Positions 1 to 10,078 are shown, counted from the stretch's first letter. The stretch: DNA of 64,000 nucleotides from JANMCE01 sp963791625 (GCA_963791625.1 CAWBTA010000009.1:30827-94826), one strand, 5' to 3'. Translations and numbers: made by a program. Notes: generated by a model not told the origin, from the sequence alone.

Positions 1-1563
1 GAGATCGTGGCCGAGATCGACTGGAGCCGTGCGCGGCGCATCACACCCGATCGCTACATCGCACTGGCAGCGAAGGCGGCACGGCGGACCAAGCTTTCCT
101 CCGATCGCATCGCTGCCGCCTTCACCGCCTATGAGACCGAGAAGGCAAAACGCGGCCTTATCGATTTCGACGATCTGCTCGAGCAGTGCCTGCGCACTAT
201 CGAGCGTGATCGGGCCTTCGCCGAAGTGCAACGTTGGCGCTTCCGACACATCTTCGTGGACGAGTTTCAGGACATCAACCCGTTGCAGATGAAACTGCTG
301 GAGATGTGGCGAGGAGGCCGCAACGACCTCTGCATCGTCGGCGACCCGAACCAGGCTATCTACGGATGGAATGGTGCCGACCCGTCGTTCCTCCGCAACG
401 CCCAGAAGCTCTTCCCCGGACTGACCGTTGTGCGCCTCGCGGCCAATTACCGCTCAACGCCCGAGATCATTGCGGCCGGTCAACACGTGCTCGGCGACGA
501 CGCCACTGCGGTGACGGCCACCAGGGCCGGGGGCAACCTTCCTGCGCTGCACGCGTTCGCAACGGACACGGCGGAAGCTGACGGCATCGCGTCGCTTTTG
601 TCGGTCGCCCGCCGTCCGGGTCAGCGTTGGGCCTCGTGCGCGGTGCTCACTCGCACCAACGCTCAGCTGATCACCATCGCGCAGCAGTTGCTGGCGGCAG
701 GTATTCCCGTTCGCTCACGCCTGGCCACGTCTCAGCTCACTCATCCGGCGGTTCGATCCGCCGTAGCGGACAGCGCCGAGTTCGCCGGTCGCACCGGCGT
801 CCGCGACTGGATCACCGAAGTTCAGTTCAAACTGCAGGACCCCGACGCGGTGCTCGAACCCGACGCCCGCGAAGCACTCGAGCGACTGGTGGAGGCAACC
901 TTCGAGCACATCGACAGTGAGCCCTTCGCCACGCACCAGTCCTTGCGCCTGTCGTTGTCGGGTGAGAACAGCCAGGGTGACGGCGTGGAGTTATTCACCT
1001 TCCACGCCGCGAAGGGTCGCGAGTGGCACACCGTGGTGGTGGCGGGGTTGGAGCATGGTTTGGTCCCTCATTCCAGCGCCGACACGCCCGCAGCCATGGC
1101 CGAGGAAACCCGCCTGTTATACGTGGCCCTCACCCGCGCCACACAGACCCTTCTCGGCACATGGGCCAAGACCCGCACCGGCTATCGGGCCGGCCGAAAA
1201 CGCTCGCCGCTGGTCGCCGGCATGCTGACCGAAACCGCGCCCACCACCCCTCCCCCGATCGAGGTCCGCCGCACCCCAATCCGGCCCGACCCGGTCCTCG
1301 TCGCGCTGCAATCGTGGCGCGCCCACCGTGCCCGCGCCGCTGCTGTGGCGCCCTCGTTCATCATGACCGACGCCGTCCTCGCCGCCCTGGCCACCGCTCG
1401 GCCCCGAACCGCCGACGAGCTCGCCCTCGTTGCCGACCTCTCCCCGGCCGCCCTCCACCACTTCGGCCCTCAACTCCTGGCCCTGCTCGGGACCGCTGTG
1501 CTGTTGCAGAGCAACTCAGAATCCGCCGCCTATCAGGCTCCGACGTCTGGGAGCGAGCGGTAG
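1..1563 (+). CDS. uvrD2: ATP-dependent DNA helicase UvrD2, C-terminal part (5' end outside window)
   Basis: Superfamily 1 (UvrD/PcrA) helicase that unwinds DNA using ATP, expected in the cytoplasm in DNA repair. The frame is open to base 1 and the Walker A motif is absent, so the N-terminus lies upstream of the window; the GTG at 7 is not a likely start. Visible motifs in order are the Walker B/DEFQD box, GDPNQAIYGWNGAD, YRSTPEII, FHAAKGREWHTV and LLYVALTRAT. The last ~45 residues resemble an HRDC domain, as in mycobacterial UvrD2, but the tetracysteine motif that joins helicase and HRDC in the mycobacterial enzyme is not visible. The 3' end overlaps the convergent DUF559 gene by 31 bp. Confidence 0.9.
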   Translation, partial: EIVAEIDWSRARRITPDRYIALAAKAARRTKLSSDRIAAAFTAYETEKAKRGLIDFDDLLEQCLRTIERDRAFAEVQRWRFRHIFVDEFQDINPLQMKLLEMWRGGRNDLCIVGDPNQAIYGWNGADPSFLRNAQKLFPGLTVVRLAANYRSTPEIIAAGQHVLGDDATAVTATRAGGNLPALHAFATDTAEADGIASLLSVARRPGQRWASCAVLTRTNAQLITIAQQLLAAGIPVRSRLATSQLTHPAVRSAVADSAEFAGRTGVRDWITEVQFKLQDPDAVLEPDAREALERLVEATFEHIDSEPFATHQSLRLSLSGENSQGDGVELFTFHAAKGREWHTVVVAGLEHGLVPHSSADTPAAMAEETRLLYVALTRATQTLLGTWAKTRTGYRAGRKRSPLVAGMLTETAPTTPPPIEVRRTPIRPDPVLVALQSWRAHRARAAAVAPSFIMTDAVLAALATARPRTADELALVADLSPAALHHFGPQLLALLGTAVLLQSNSESAAYQAPTSGSER

Positions 1564-2477
1564 ATCGTGTAGAGCTCGTGCACAGTCTGGGGGAGGCGCT
1601 CGTCGATGTCCCGGTCACTTACCCGTTCGGAATGCCAGCCCAACAGGTGATACTGACGGTCGCGCCAGCGGTCGTACTGGCTGGCTTCTCGTCGGGAATG
1701 CCACTCGGCATGGTCCACTTCGATGATGAACCGACGAGTTGGTTCAGCCAAATCAGGATGCACAAGTTCACCACCTGTGAGCAGCAAGGGCATTTGGCGT
1801 TCAAATGTTGGCATGCCGTTGTCCTGCAGGGCTCGGAGCAGCCGCAATTCGTAGTCGGAGTCCACCGGCCGTTGACGAAGTGAACGACTCGCCAGCACGC
1901 GACGGAGCTGCTTTGTTCCCTTACGCCCGGGTGTGGAAAGGCGGTCCTGCGTCGCGAGCAGTTTGGTCAGTGAAAATCGCCCCATGGCAAGACCCTGCTC
2001 AATGATCGACTCCAGGTCTTCTTCGGGAATGACAGCAGCAAGATCAAAGACTGTCCTCGCCGGAGAAGTGACGATGATGCCGTCACCTCGCCTGACCACA
2101 TCAGATGCAGGAAGCTCCGACGAGCGATGCAGCACCACGTCATCGAGTCCTTCACCATCGAAACGACGTTGCACGCCTTGCGCGACGCTGAGGTGAATGT
2201 CTCGATAGCGATTCAGCTTGCGGAAGCCCCAGATCTGTCCGGCGCTCGTGTGTGAAACTGCGCCGTCCGTACACGCGACCAGTTCGACCATCCGCTGATA
2301 CTGCGTCCGAGGTGCCGAGGACGAGCGATAGACCCCTCGGTGAGCTTCCAGAATCCGACCGCCGTCTCGCATTTGCCGTACCTGGCCGTCGGTAAACCCG
2401 TGCTCGCGCAACCATGCTCTGGTCACAACTCCGTGGTGCGCGCCGAACCACTCAGCCAAGCTTGTTTCTTCCGCCAT
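1533..2477 (-). CDS. AbiEi-type winged-helix plus DUF559 endonuclease-like protein (copy 1)
   Basis: The 314-residue product has an N-terminal region like the AbiEi antitoxin winged-helix domain (residues ~1-70, with a GVYRSSSAP strand) and a C-terminal DUF559 region of the Vsr/PD-(D/E)XK nuclease-like fold (FIIEVDHAEWH, then ERVSDRDI). Such fusions are common in actinobacteria and no substrate is established. The ATG at 2477 has a good Shine-Dalgarno (GGAGG, 6 nt spacing). A perfect 16-bp-stem palindrome lies 47 bp upstream. A homologue of the same architecture is at 23233-24150, also with a palindrome just upstream. The 3' end overlaps uvrD2 by 31 bp. Domain assignment is by pattern; nuclease activity is inferred. 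Confidence 0.75.
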   Translation of the reverse strand: MAEETSLAEWFGAHHGVVTRAWLREHGFTDGQVRQMRDGGRILEAHRGVYRSSSAPRTQYQRMVELVACTDGAVSHTSAGQIWGFRKLNRYRDIHLSVAQGVQRRFDGEGLDDVVLHRSSELPASDVVRRGDGIIVTSPARTVFDLAAVIPEEDLESIIEQGLAMGRFSLTKLLATQDRLSTPGRKGTKQLRRVLASRSLRQRPVDSDYELRLLRALQDNGMPTFERQMPLLLTGGELVHPDLAEPTRRFIIEVDHAEWHSRREASQYDRWRDRQYHLLGWHSERVSDRDIDERLPQTVHELYTIYRSLPDVGA

Positions 2478-2524
2478 CTTCTTCCTCCAACGCTGATTGC
2501 AGCAGGGGAAGAACCGTCAAGGTA

Positions 2525-2561
2525 TGTGATTCTGATGTTGTAGGGCAACATCAGAATCACA
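2525..2561. repeat. Palindromic repeat, family 1, copy A
   Basis: Perfect inverted repeat: left arm TGTGATTCTGATGTTG (2525-2540), 5-nt loop TAGGG, right arm the exact reverse complement (2546-2561). It sits between the start of the DUF559 gene and the end of xth. A diverged copy is at 58335-58371. It has no T-run, so it is a poor intrinsic terminator. It resembles a REP-type dispersed palindrome. Confidence 0.85.
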
Positions 2562-2577
2562 GAAAGATCCGCTCGAC

Positions 2578-3357
2578 CTACCAGGTGGGGTCGAGGTCGA
2601 TGATGACGGGGGCGTGGTCCGAAGGTTGGGTGCCTTTGCGGGCGTTACGGTCGACGATGGCCCACTTCGTGGCGGCTCTTACCGGGGCCGAACCGAGGAT
2701 GTAGTCGATGCGCATGCCGCGGCCCATGTGGAAGTCGCCGGCGCGGTAATCCCACCAGGAGTAGAACGGGCCTTGGGGATGCATCTCGCGAAACAGGTCG
2801 GTGAGACCCCACGCTTTCAGTCGTTCAAGGGCAGCCCGTTCCTCGGCGGACACGTGGGTACTGCCCTGAGCCTTGGCGCCATTCCACACGTCGACGTCGG
2901 TTGGCGCGATGTTGAAATCGCCGCCGATCGCTACGGGCTCGTCAGGCTTGCTGTTCTTCTCGAGGTGGATGCGGAGCCGTTCGAGCCAGGCGAGCTTGTA
3001 GGTGTAGTGGTCGTCGTCGAGGGCGCGTCCGTTGGGTACGTAGACCGAGGTACAGCGCACCCCGCCGCAGGTGGCGGTAAGGAGACGAGCGTCGCCATCC
3101 GGTTCGCCCCCATCAGCGAAATTGGCAACCACGTTGTCGATACCAACGCGGGACAAGATGGCGACACCGTTCCACTGTCCCTGGCCGTGATGAGCGGTCT
3201 CATAACCGAGCGCCTCGAAGGCCAGACCGGGCCAGGCGCTGTCGGCCAGCTTGGTTTCCTGCAGCAACGCGACGTCGGGACGGACCTCATCCAGCCAGGC
3301 CTCAACCCGAGGCAGCCGCACCTTCAATGAGTTCACATTCCACGTCGCAATACGCAT
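2578..3357 (-). CDS. xth: Exodeoxyribonuclease III / AP endonuclease
   Basis: Cytoplasmic base-excision-repair nuclease of the EEP (ExoIII/APE1) family: it cleaves the backbone 5' of abasic sites and has 3'-5' exonuclease and 3'-phosphatase activities. The 259 residues are the usual length. Family motifs are all present: TWNVNSLKVR at the N-terminus, the metal-binding Glu in LLQETKL, SVYVPNG, GGDFNIAPTDVDVWN, the SWWDYR/MRIDYIL segment, and the catalytic Asp-His pair in SDHAPV. The ATG at 3357 is preceded by TAAGGT with a 6-nt gap and no Shine-Dalgarno, fitting a leaderless start. No sign of damage to the gene. Confidence 0.95.
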   Translation of the reverse strand: MRIATWNVNSLKVRLPRVEAWLDEVRPDVALLQETKLADSAWPGLAFEALGYETAHHGQGQWNGVAILSRVGIDNVVANFADGGEPDGDARLLTATCGGVRCTSVYVPNGRALDDDHYTYKLAWLERLRIHLEKNSKPDEPVAIGGDFNIAPTDVDVWNGAKAQGSTHVSAEERAALERLKAWGLTDLFREMHPQGPFYSWWDYRAGDFHMGRGMRIDYILGSAPVRAATKWAIVDRNARKGTQPSDHAPVIIDLDPTW

Positions 3358-3392
3358 TCGCCCACCTTAGGTCGTGGGCATCAGCGAAGACC

Positions 3393-4896
3393 TCAGGTGG
3401 CGGCGGGCTTGGCCTTCGGTGCGACTCTCTTGGCGGAGGATGCAGCCTTTGCTGGCGCCTTCTTCGCCGCGGCGGGCTTCGACACGACGGCGGCCTTCGC
3501 CGCCGCAGGCTTGTCCGTAACGGTCGATTTCGTTTCTGAAGCGGCCACGGGCTCGTTCGCCGCCGATACCTTCTTCGCGGCCGGAGCCTTCTTTGCTGCG
3601 GGAACCTTCTTCGCAGGCGCGTCCTTCGACACGTCGGCGACGGATGCCGCGGCCTTCTTCGGGGCTGCGGCCTTCTTGGCCACGGCCTTTTTTGGCGCAG
3701 CTTTCGGCGTAGCCGCTTCGACCGTGGGGGTTGTGACTGGCGGCGCGGATGGCGTTGCTGCCTTCTTCGACACGGCAGCCTTGCGCGGCCTGGTGCTGGG
3801 CTTCGCTTCGGTTGGCGTCGGGGCCGCCTCGGTCGGAGCAACGACCACGTCGGGACCGACATCGAGCTTGGCCCCCCGAGGAGCTGCCTTCTTGCGGCCG
3901 GCGGCCTTGACGGGCTTCGGCTCGGCGACAGCAGCGACGGCTACTGCACCCGGGCGCGAAGCCGGGCAACGCGGCATCGATGCCGCGGCGAGCGGCGTTG
4001 AAGCTCACGATGATGACGGCACGCTTCTCACCCAAGGCCACCACTTCACGAGCGCTGCGAGGTGCGGGCACGGCCATGGAGCGCATGGGGACGTAGATAT
4101 GCACACCATCGGCCGTGACGGCGTAGGCACCGTGGGAGGAGTAACTCTCGAAGGTCGCGTCGATCGTGGTGCCGACCGGGTGGTGCTCGACGAAGCCGAG
4201 GAAGGCCATGAGCTCGTTGGCGGGGTTGCCCTTGGGCGCAGCCGGGGCTGCCGGCTTCGGACCAGCAGCAGCCTTGGCCGCAGCGACCTGCGACCGAGAC
4301 GGCTTTGGCTCTGCGACGCCGGCCGCGGCAGGCGCGGCTGCAGGCGCTTCCATACGCGGACCACGACGGCCGGGCGGCGGACTCTTCGGTACCGGCATCG
4401 GTTGGGAGGCCGACACGCTCGGCCGGGCCGCCACTTTCGGGTCCCGCTTGGCGACGCGGGTGGCTCGACGTGAAATCATGCCGCGCACGGGCGCTCGTGG
4501 CACGAACACCCAGCCAACGTGCGGAACCGGCTTGCCACCGATCAGACGACCCTCATCGAACAGCCACTCATGCTCGCCGTGGAACTCTTGGAACGAATCA
4601 TTCGACAGGATGATCGCATGGGCCTTTTTGGCGATCTGCAGAACGAATGCGTCGCCACGCCCGATGGCCCCCGCTGGAGGAGAAACGAGCTCGTTGTTCT
4701 CAATGGCCTCGTCAAACTCGGCCACCTCTTTGGCGTCGATGCGGTGGCCGAAGGTTGCGTCGACCACGACGGTAATGATGTCGTTGGGATTCTCTTCCAG
4801 ATAGGCCAGAACAGCCTCATTCAGCTGGTGCAGACTGGGGAGCGAACGGCCTTCAGTAGCAAGGTTGGATCCATCAACGACGACGTGTCTCGACAT
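3393..4896 (-). CDS. NYN-domain ribonuclease-like protein with Lys/Ala-rich tail; one frameshift
   Basis: Residues ~1-140 form an NYN/PIN-like nuclease domain of the Zc3h12a type (VVVDGSNLATEG with the metal-binding Asp, then VVVDATFGHR and ILSNDSFQEF). A Pro/Ala linker follows, then residues ~225-305 look like an S1/OB-type RNA-binding segment (PVGTTIDATFESYSSHGAYA). The frame starting at 4896 would turn into Arg/Glu/Gly-rich text after ALPGFAPG. Removing one G from GGG in the CCCGGG at 3949-3954 moves it into the frame ending at 3393, a typical histone-H1-like tail of KKA/PAAKK repeats. The inferred product is ~500 residues. RNA degradation or processing is inferred from the domain; partners are unknown. 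The frameshift may be a sequence error. Confidence 0.7.
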
Positions 4897-4967
4897 AACG
4901 CTGTCCAGTCAATCATTCCTTGGGCCTTTCGTCGGGTATCTCCCCCAACGATTGGACTCCAAAGGGC

Positions 4968-7900
4968 CTAGAAACCGGCGAAGGTTTCGTCCATGAGGTC
5001 GGCAAGTTCCTGTTCGTGGATCTTGGCCGAGCCGGTGGCGGGGCTGCCTGATTCGACCCGGGCGACGGCCCGAAGGTCGTAGCCGTCGTTCTTGATGCGG
5101 AAGATGCGGTGCTCGACGAACGTCCACGGACCCATGTTTTCGGGCTCTTCCTGCAACCAGACGACTTCATGGGCATTCGGGTAGCTGCCGAGCACGTCGA
5201 TGATCTGGTCGTGCGGAAAGGGGAACAACTGCTCCACCCGCACCACGGCCACAGGGGCGTTGCGCTTGTCCCGCTCGGCCAGTGCATCAAAGCCAACCTT
5301 GCCCGAACACAGCACGACGCGAGTGACGGTGTTGCGATCAACCACTTTGGGGTCATCCAGCACTTCCTGGAAGTGGCCCGTGGTGAAGGCAACAATCGGC
5401 GAGCGCGACTCAGCGCGACGCAGATAGCTCTTGGGCGTGAACAGCACGAGCGGCTTGCGGACCTCACGACGAAGCTGACGCCGCAGCACGTGGAAGTACT
5501 GTGCGGCGTTGGTTGCGTTGACAACTTGAATGTTGTCCTCGGCGCATAGCGTGAGGAAGCGTTCGATACGGGCGGATGAATGCTCGGGGCCCTGACCCTC
5601 GAATCCGTGGGGCAGCAACATGACGAGACCAGAGGTCTGATCCCACTTGTCTTCAGCCGCAACCAAGTACTGGTCGATGATGATCTGCGCGCCGTTGACG
5701 AAGTCGCCGAACTGCGCTTCCCACAACACCAACGAGTTCTTGTCGGTGACCGAGTAGCCGTACTCGAAACCGAGCGCCGCGTATTCCGACAGCAGCGAGT
5801 CGTAGATACGGAAGGCGCCCGACGCGCCCGGAAGCGTTTGCAGCGGGGTCCAGACATCGCCGTTGTCGTTGTCGATGAGCGCTGCATGTCGCTGGCTGAA
5901 CGTGCCGCGGCGGCAGTCCTCTCCGGCGAGGCGCACACTGTGACCGTCGAGCAGCAACGAACCGAAGGCCAGTGCTTCACCGGTGGCCCATTCGACCTCG
6001 CCCCCCTCGTGGAACAGCTTGGCACGAGTCTCAAACTGACGCACCAACTTTGGGTGCGCGGTGAACGTCTCGGGGTAGGCGGTGAAATGGTCGAAGATCG
6101 AGGTGAGCATGGCTCGATCAACACCGGTCTCCACGTGCGGCAGCACGCCCTCCGGCGCGGGTGGCCTGGCCGCGCGAACAACTTCGGTGGGTGCCGATGA
6201 TCGGGTCTCTTCAAGTGCTACCTGTAGGCGCGACTGGAAGTCTTCGAGCGCAGCCTCGGCCTCGGCGATGGTGATGTCGCCCCGCTTCACCAGGCTCTCG
6301 GTGAACAGCTTCCGCACGGTGCGGCGCTGATCGATGGCCCGGTACATCAGCGGCTGCGTGTAGCTCGGGTCGTCACCCTCGTTGTGGCCGTGGCGGCGGT
6401 AACAGACCATGTCGATAACGACGTCGTCGTGGAACTCTTGGCGGTAGTCGTAGGCCAGCTTTGCGACTCGTACGCATGCCTCGGGGTCGTCACCGTTGAC
6501 GTGGAAGATAGGCGCCTGAATGGCCTTGGCCATGTCGGTGCAGTACGGCGACGAACGGGCGAACTCCGGCGCGGTGGTAAAGCCGATCTGGTTGTTGATG
6601 ACCACGTGAATGGTGCCGCCGACGCGGTACCCACCGGTGTCGCTCATGGCGAAGCACTCGGCCACGATGCCCTGACCAGCGAACGCCGCGTCACCATGAA
6701 TCAGCACGGGCAGTACGGGGAACGAACCGGGCGGATCGATCTGATCCTGTCGGGCCCTTACCATGCCGAGCACGATCGGGTCGACCGTTTCCAGGTGGCT
6801 GGGGTTGGCCGCCAGCTCGACTTTGATGTCCTTGCCGGTCGGGCTTTCGTACTTGCCCTGGGCACCGAGGTGGTACTTCACATCGCCCGAACCTTGCACG
6901 GAATCGGGGGCGACGTAGCCCTCGAACTCCTTGAAGATCGTGCCCATGCTTTTGCCGATGATGTTGGCCAACACGTTCAGTCGACCACGGTGCGCCATAC
7001 CCAGCACCGCTGAATCGAGCCCGTCATCGGCCGCAGCGGCAAGGATCGTGTCGAGGATCGGAATAGCCGACTCCGCGCCCTCCAGACCGAAGCGCTTGGT
7101 GCCCACGTACTTCGTGCCGAGGAACTTCTCCATTGCTTCGGCTGCGTTCAAACGCGACAGGAGGTGGCGAAGCTCGGAGGACGACAACTTGAACGGCACG
7201 CCCTCGATACGGGCCTGCAACCAACGCTGCTTTTCGGTCTCCTGCATGTGCATGTATTCGATGCCGATGGTGCGGCAGTACGCGTCACGCAGCACCTTCA
7301 AAATCTCGCCGAGTGGCAGCCGGTCATAGCCCGCAAGGCCGCCAGTGAGGAACTCTCGGTCGAGGTCCCAGATGGTGAGGCCGTAGGTAGCCGGATCGAG
7401 CTCGTCGTGCATCTTGGGCTCTTTCCAGCTCAACGGATCGAGGTCGGCGATGAGGTGGCCGCGAGCGCGGTGGGTGCGGATGAGCTGACCAACCTGCATC
7501 TGCTTGGCCAGCATGGCCTCTTCCCGATTGAGCGGGCTGACATCTCGCCGCCACTGCACCTCCTCGTATGGCACACCGAGGCTGCGGAAGATGTCGTGAT
7601 AGAAGCCGTGATCACCTACGAGCAACTCGTGGATGCGCTTGAGGAACAGACCAGACTCGGCACCCTGGATAATGCGGTGGTCGTACGTGCTGGTGATGGT
7701 GACGACTTTCGACACGCCCATGTCGGCGAGCTGACGCTCATCGGCACCCTGCCACTCGGCCGGGTAGTCGATGGTGCCGACGCCCACGATGACACCCTGC
7801 CCCTGTTGGAGGCGCGGCACGCTCTGCACCGTACCGATGGTGCCGGGGTTGGTGAGCGTGATGGACGCGCCCTGAAAATCAGTGACGGCGAGCTTGTTGG

Positions 7901-8555
7901 TGCGCACCTTGCGCACGATCTCTTCGTACGCGCCGAGGAACTCTTTGAAGTCGAGCGCGGCGGCGTTGCGTAGCACCGGCACGACCAGCGCACGCGAGCC
8001 ATCGGGCTTGGCCACATCGACGGCGAGGCCCATATTGACTTCGGTCTTACGGACGATGCGCGGCTTGCCGTCGACACCCTCCAGGTAGGAATGGTTCATG
8101 GCCGGGACCGTGTCGGCAATGGCGCGCACGATGGCGTACCCGATGATGTGGGTGAAACTGACCTTGCCGCCATCCTTGCGACCGAGGTAGCCGTTCATCA
8201 CCCGCCGGTTGATCTCCAACAGCTTGGCCGGCACGTTGCGAAAGCTGGTGGCCGTCGGTACTTCGAGGCTCTTTTCCATGTTGGCCACGATGACGGCGCC
8301 CACGCCGCGGATCGGATCGCCGAGTTCAGCGGCCGGTTCGACGACTGCCGGCGCAGCCAGTGCCACGGCCGGAGCGACCGGAGCTGCATCAACCGGCGGA
8401 GGGGGCAGCAGACCCACTGGCGAGCTGCTCTTGTAGTCCGCAAAGAACTCCTGCCAGGCCGCGCTCACCGTAGTTGGGTTCGAGCGATACTGCTCGAACA
8501 TCTCCTCGACAAGCCATGCGTTGGGACCGAACGGTTGAGGCAGTTCATCGGACAT
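4968..8555 (-). CDS. kgd: Multifunctional 2-oxoglutarate decarboxylase/dehydrogenase E1-E2 (Kgd)
   Basis: The 1195-residue fusion is the actinobacterial TCA-cycle enzyme that decarboxylates 2-oxoglutarate with thiamine diphosphate; with DlaT/Lpd it supplies the E1 and succinyltransferase steps of 2-oxoglutarate dehydrogenase. Order: a short E1-type N-terminal segment (GPNAWLVEEMFEQY), a Pro/Ala linker, an E2 catalytic domain (~95-340, TYDHRIIQGAES), then the E1o domain with HRGRLNVLAN, GDAAFAGQGIVAE and a ThDP-binding VVINNQIGFTT stretch. There is no lipoyl domain, as in mycobacterial Kgd. The ATG at 8555 is preceded by TAGACT with a 6-nt gap and no Shine-Dalgarno, fitting a leaderless transcript. 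Length and motif order are normal. Confidence 0.96.
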   Translation of the reverse strand: MSDELPQPFGPNAWLVEEMFEQYRSNPTTVSAAWQEFFADYKSSSPVGLLPPPPVDAAPVAPAVALAAPAVVEPAAELGDPIRGVGAVIVANMEKSLEVPTATSFRNVPAKLLEINRRVMNGYLGRKDGGKVSFTHIIGYAIVRAIADTVPAMNHSYLEGVDGKPRIVRKTEVNMGLAVDVAKPDGSRALVVPVLRNAAALDFKEFLGAYEEIVRKVRTNKLAVTDFQGASITLTNPGTIGTVQSVPRLQQGQGVIVGVGTIDYPAEWQGADERQLADMGVSKVVTITSTYDHRIIQGAESGLFLKRIHELLVGDHGFYHDIFRSLGVPYEEVQWRRDVSPLNREEAMLAKQMQVGQLIRTHRARGHLIADLDPLSWKEPKMHDELDPATYGLTIWDLDREFLTGGLAGYDRLPLGEILKVLRDAYCRTIGIEYMHMQETEKQRWLQARIEGVPFKLSSSELRHLLSRLNAAEAMEKFLGTKYVGTKRFGLEGAESAIPILDTILAAAADDGLDSAVLGMAHRGRLNVLANIIGKSMGTIFKEFEGYVAPDSVQGSGDVKYHLGAQGKYESPTGKDIKVELAANPSHLETVDPIVLGMVRARQDQIDPPGSFPVLPVLIHGDAAFAGQGIVAECFAMSDTGGYRVGGTIHVVINNQIGFTTAPEFARSSPYCTDMAKAIQAPIFHVNGDDPEACVRVAKLAYDYRQEFHDDVVIDMVCYRRHGHNEGDDPSYTQPLMYRAIDQRRTVRKLFTESLVKRGDITIAEAEAALEDFQSRLQVALEETRSSAPTEVVRAARPPAPEGVLPHVETGVDRAMLTSIFDHFTAYPETFTAHPKLVRQFETRAKLFHEGGEVEWATGEALAFGSLLLDGHSVRLAGEDCRRGTFSQRHAALIDNDNGDVWTPLQTLPGASGAFRIYDSLLSEYAALGFEYGYSVTDKNSLVLWEAQFGDFVNGAQIIIDQYLVAAEDKWDQTSGLVMLLPHGFEGQGPEHSSARIERFLTLCAEDNIQVVNATNAAQYFHVLRRQLRREVRKPLVLFTPKSYLRRAESRSPIVAFTTGHFQEVLDDPKVVDRNTVTRVVLCSGKVGFDALAERDKRNAPVAVVRVEQLFPFPHDQIIDVLGSYPNAHEVVWLQEEPENMGPWTFVEHRIFRIKNDGYDLRAVARVESGSPATGSAKIHEQELADLMDETFAGF

Positions 8556-8637
8556 TTCTCAAGTCTATGTCTGGAGCCCTGATGAAACGTAGGTCCCGCA
8601 TGGTGTATTTCGAAAGTATTTGCTATCGTAAATAGTC

Positions 8638-9030
8638 ATGACGTCACGACGCACCCCCGTTACCCGATTCGCCGTCGGTCTTGGCATCGTTGCCTCCCTC
8701 GCCGCCTGCGGCGGAACCGCGCAAAAGACCACCGACAACACGGTCCCCGCCACGCCCGATCTCACGGTGCTCGCGCAGGACATCAAGTTCGACAAGACCG
8801 AGTACACCGCCAAAGCCGGCACCGTTGCCCTCGCCTATCTCTCAAAGGGCCAGCAAACCCACAACCTCGTGCTCGAAGACGGCTCCGGCAACCGTGTCGG
8901 CAAAGAACTGGTCGTCGCTCCTGGTGGTCAGACGGGCGAGGTCTTCACCCTCACCGCCGGCACCTACAAGATGTACTGCACTGTCCCCGGCCACAAAGCC
9001 TCCATGAACGCCACCCTCACGGTCGCATAG
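8638..9030 (+). CDS. Cupredoxin-domain lipoprotein
   Basis: A 130-residue exported protein. Residues 1-24 are a lipoprotein signal peptide ending in the lipobox LAAC, so it should be anchored outside the membrane. The rest is a cupredoxin-like beta-sandwich with the expected type-1 copper ligands: His in QQTHNLVLED, then Cys, His and Met in MYCTVPGHKASM. Electron transfer or copper binding is inferred; no partner is encoded next to it. TATCGT lies 8 nt before the ATG. A strong hairpin follows the stop, shared with the convergent gene. Confidence 0.85.
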   Translation: MTSRRTPVTRFAVGLGIVASLAACGGTAQKTTDNTVPATPDLTVLAQDIKFDKTEYTAKAGTVALAYLSKGQQTHNLVLEDGSGNRVGKELVVAPGGQTGEVFTLTAGTYKMYCTVPGHKASMNATLTVA

Positions 9031-9056
9031 CCCAACGGTCCGGTCCGAAAACGACA

Positions 9057-9084
9057 AAGGGGCCGCCCAGCCGGGCGGCCCCTT
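9057..9084. terminator. Bidirectional hairpin terminator
   Basis: Perfect 12-bp stem (AAGGGGCCGCCC, 9057-9068, with its complement at 9073-9084) and a 4-nt loop AGCC. It lies between the convergent cupredoxin and PuuD-like genes; A/T pairs at the stem base are the only U-tract. Confidence 0.8.
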
Positions 9085-9095
9085 CAGATGTGGGG

Positions 9096-9869
9096 TCAGG
9101 AGGTCTTGTTGAGGAACACTTCCGACAGGATCAGGAAGATGACCCACAGACCGAACGCGCTGATCAGCATGTTGCGCACGCTGTCGTACATCATGTTGAG
9201 GCCCTTCTTGGGAGCGACCTTCCAGGGCATGAAGCCGAGGGCGTTGAGCTCCATGACGGCGATGATGATCAGGCCGATCAGCCAGAAGGCACCCTTACTA
9301 CCACCACCGGGCGTTCCGCCGGCGTACGGCGCGTGGGACTTGAACACCATGAAGAACAGCATGGAGATCGAGAAGATGGAGTTCTGACGTGACGCCATGA
9401 GCGCCTTGCGCCCGGCGCCGGCCGCATCGGGATTGGCGGCACCGCCACCCAGCACCGTCACCGCATTGGCAAGAACGGTCTTCTGGTTGCGCCAGATAAC
9501 GCCCCACACGTTCAGCATCATGATGGTTCCGAGCAGCATGCCCATCGAGATGGCAGTGAAGCCCGAGTTCTGGTTCTCCTTGGCGAAGTAGTCGGGCGTC
9601 AGTACCGCGATAAGGATGCCGGTAACGAACGTGGACACGGCCGCCCAGCGGAACCACCACAGGGCGCGGCGCGCCACCTTGTCGAGCGCGACGTTACGGG
9701 CGCGAGCCCCACCGTCATGCTGCTCGAACTCGGCAAACGCCGGAACCTGCACGAAGTTGAAGTAGTAGAGCAGGCCGATCCACATAATGCCGACCAGGAT
9801 GTGCAGCCACCGGAATCCCCAGTTCGAAAGACCAGTGCGACTGAAAAAACTGTCAAGAGCAAACAGCAT
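9096..9869 (-). CDS. PuuD-like (urate oxidase N-terminal-type) integral membrane protein
   Basis: A 257-residue membrane protein with about seven hydrophobic segments, resembling the membrane domain (DUF989) of the bacterial urate hydroxylase PuuD. His-containing helices such as FRWLHILVGIMWIG recall haem-binding membrane proteins. The C-terminal cytochrome-c domain of full PuuD is missing, as in many standalone homologues, so urate oxidation is uncertain. I chose ATG 9869, with a G-rich sequence upstream, over the longer frame to 9971, whose extra 34 residues look non-native. No purine catabolism genes are nearby. It is divergent from the GGDEF-EAL gene across ~210 bp. Confidence 0.7.
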   Translation of the reverse strand: MLFALDSFFSRTGLSNWGFRWLHILVGIMWIGLLYYFNFVQVPAFAEFEQHDGGARARNVALDKVARRALWWFRWAAVSTFVTGILIAVLTPDYFAKENQNSGFTAISMGMLLGTIMMLNVWGVIWRNQKTVLANAVTVLGGGAANPDAAGAGRKALMASRQNSIFSISMLFFMVFKSHAPYAGGTPGGGSKGAFWLIGLIIIAVMELNALGFMPWKVAPKKGLNMMYDSVRNMLISAFGLWVIFLILSEVFLNKTS

Positions 9870-10078
9870 GGAAACCCCCGGGGTGTTGAACAGCACGTTG
9901 TACGCGCCAACGTAGCACCGCCACCGAAAACGCTGAGACATTGCCGCTTTCGGCGGGAAGCAGAAGATCACTTAACGACCCTCCGACGAACTTGCCGAAC
10001 CCTTTCCTCGTCTTTTGCGCCGATCTGCCGTTCATAGAACTCACAGGCGTGGACCGATTGCGAGAGGAGGCACCGCGA

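Noticed and set aside
3367..3950. C-terminal Arg/Glu/Gly-rich half of the uninterrupted 509-residue NYN frame
   Set aside because: The alternative frame encodes typical KKA/PAAKK repeats; the Arg/Gly-rich text is its shadow.
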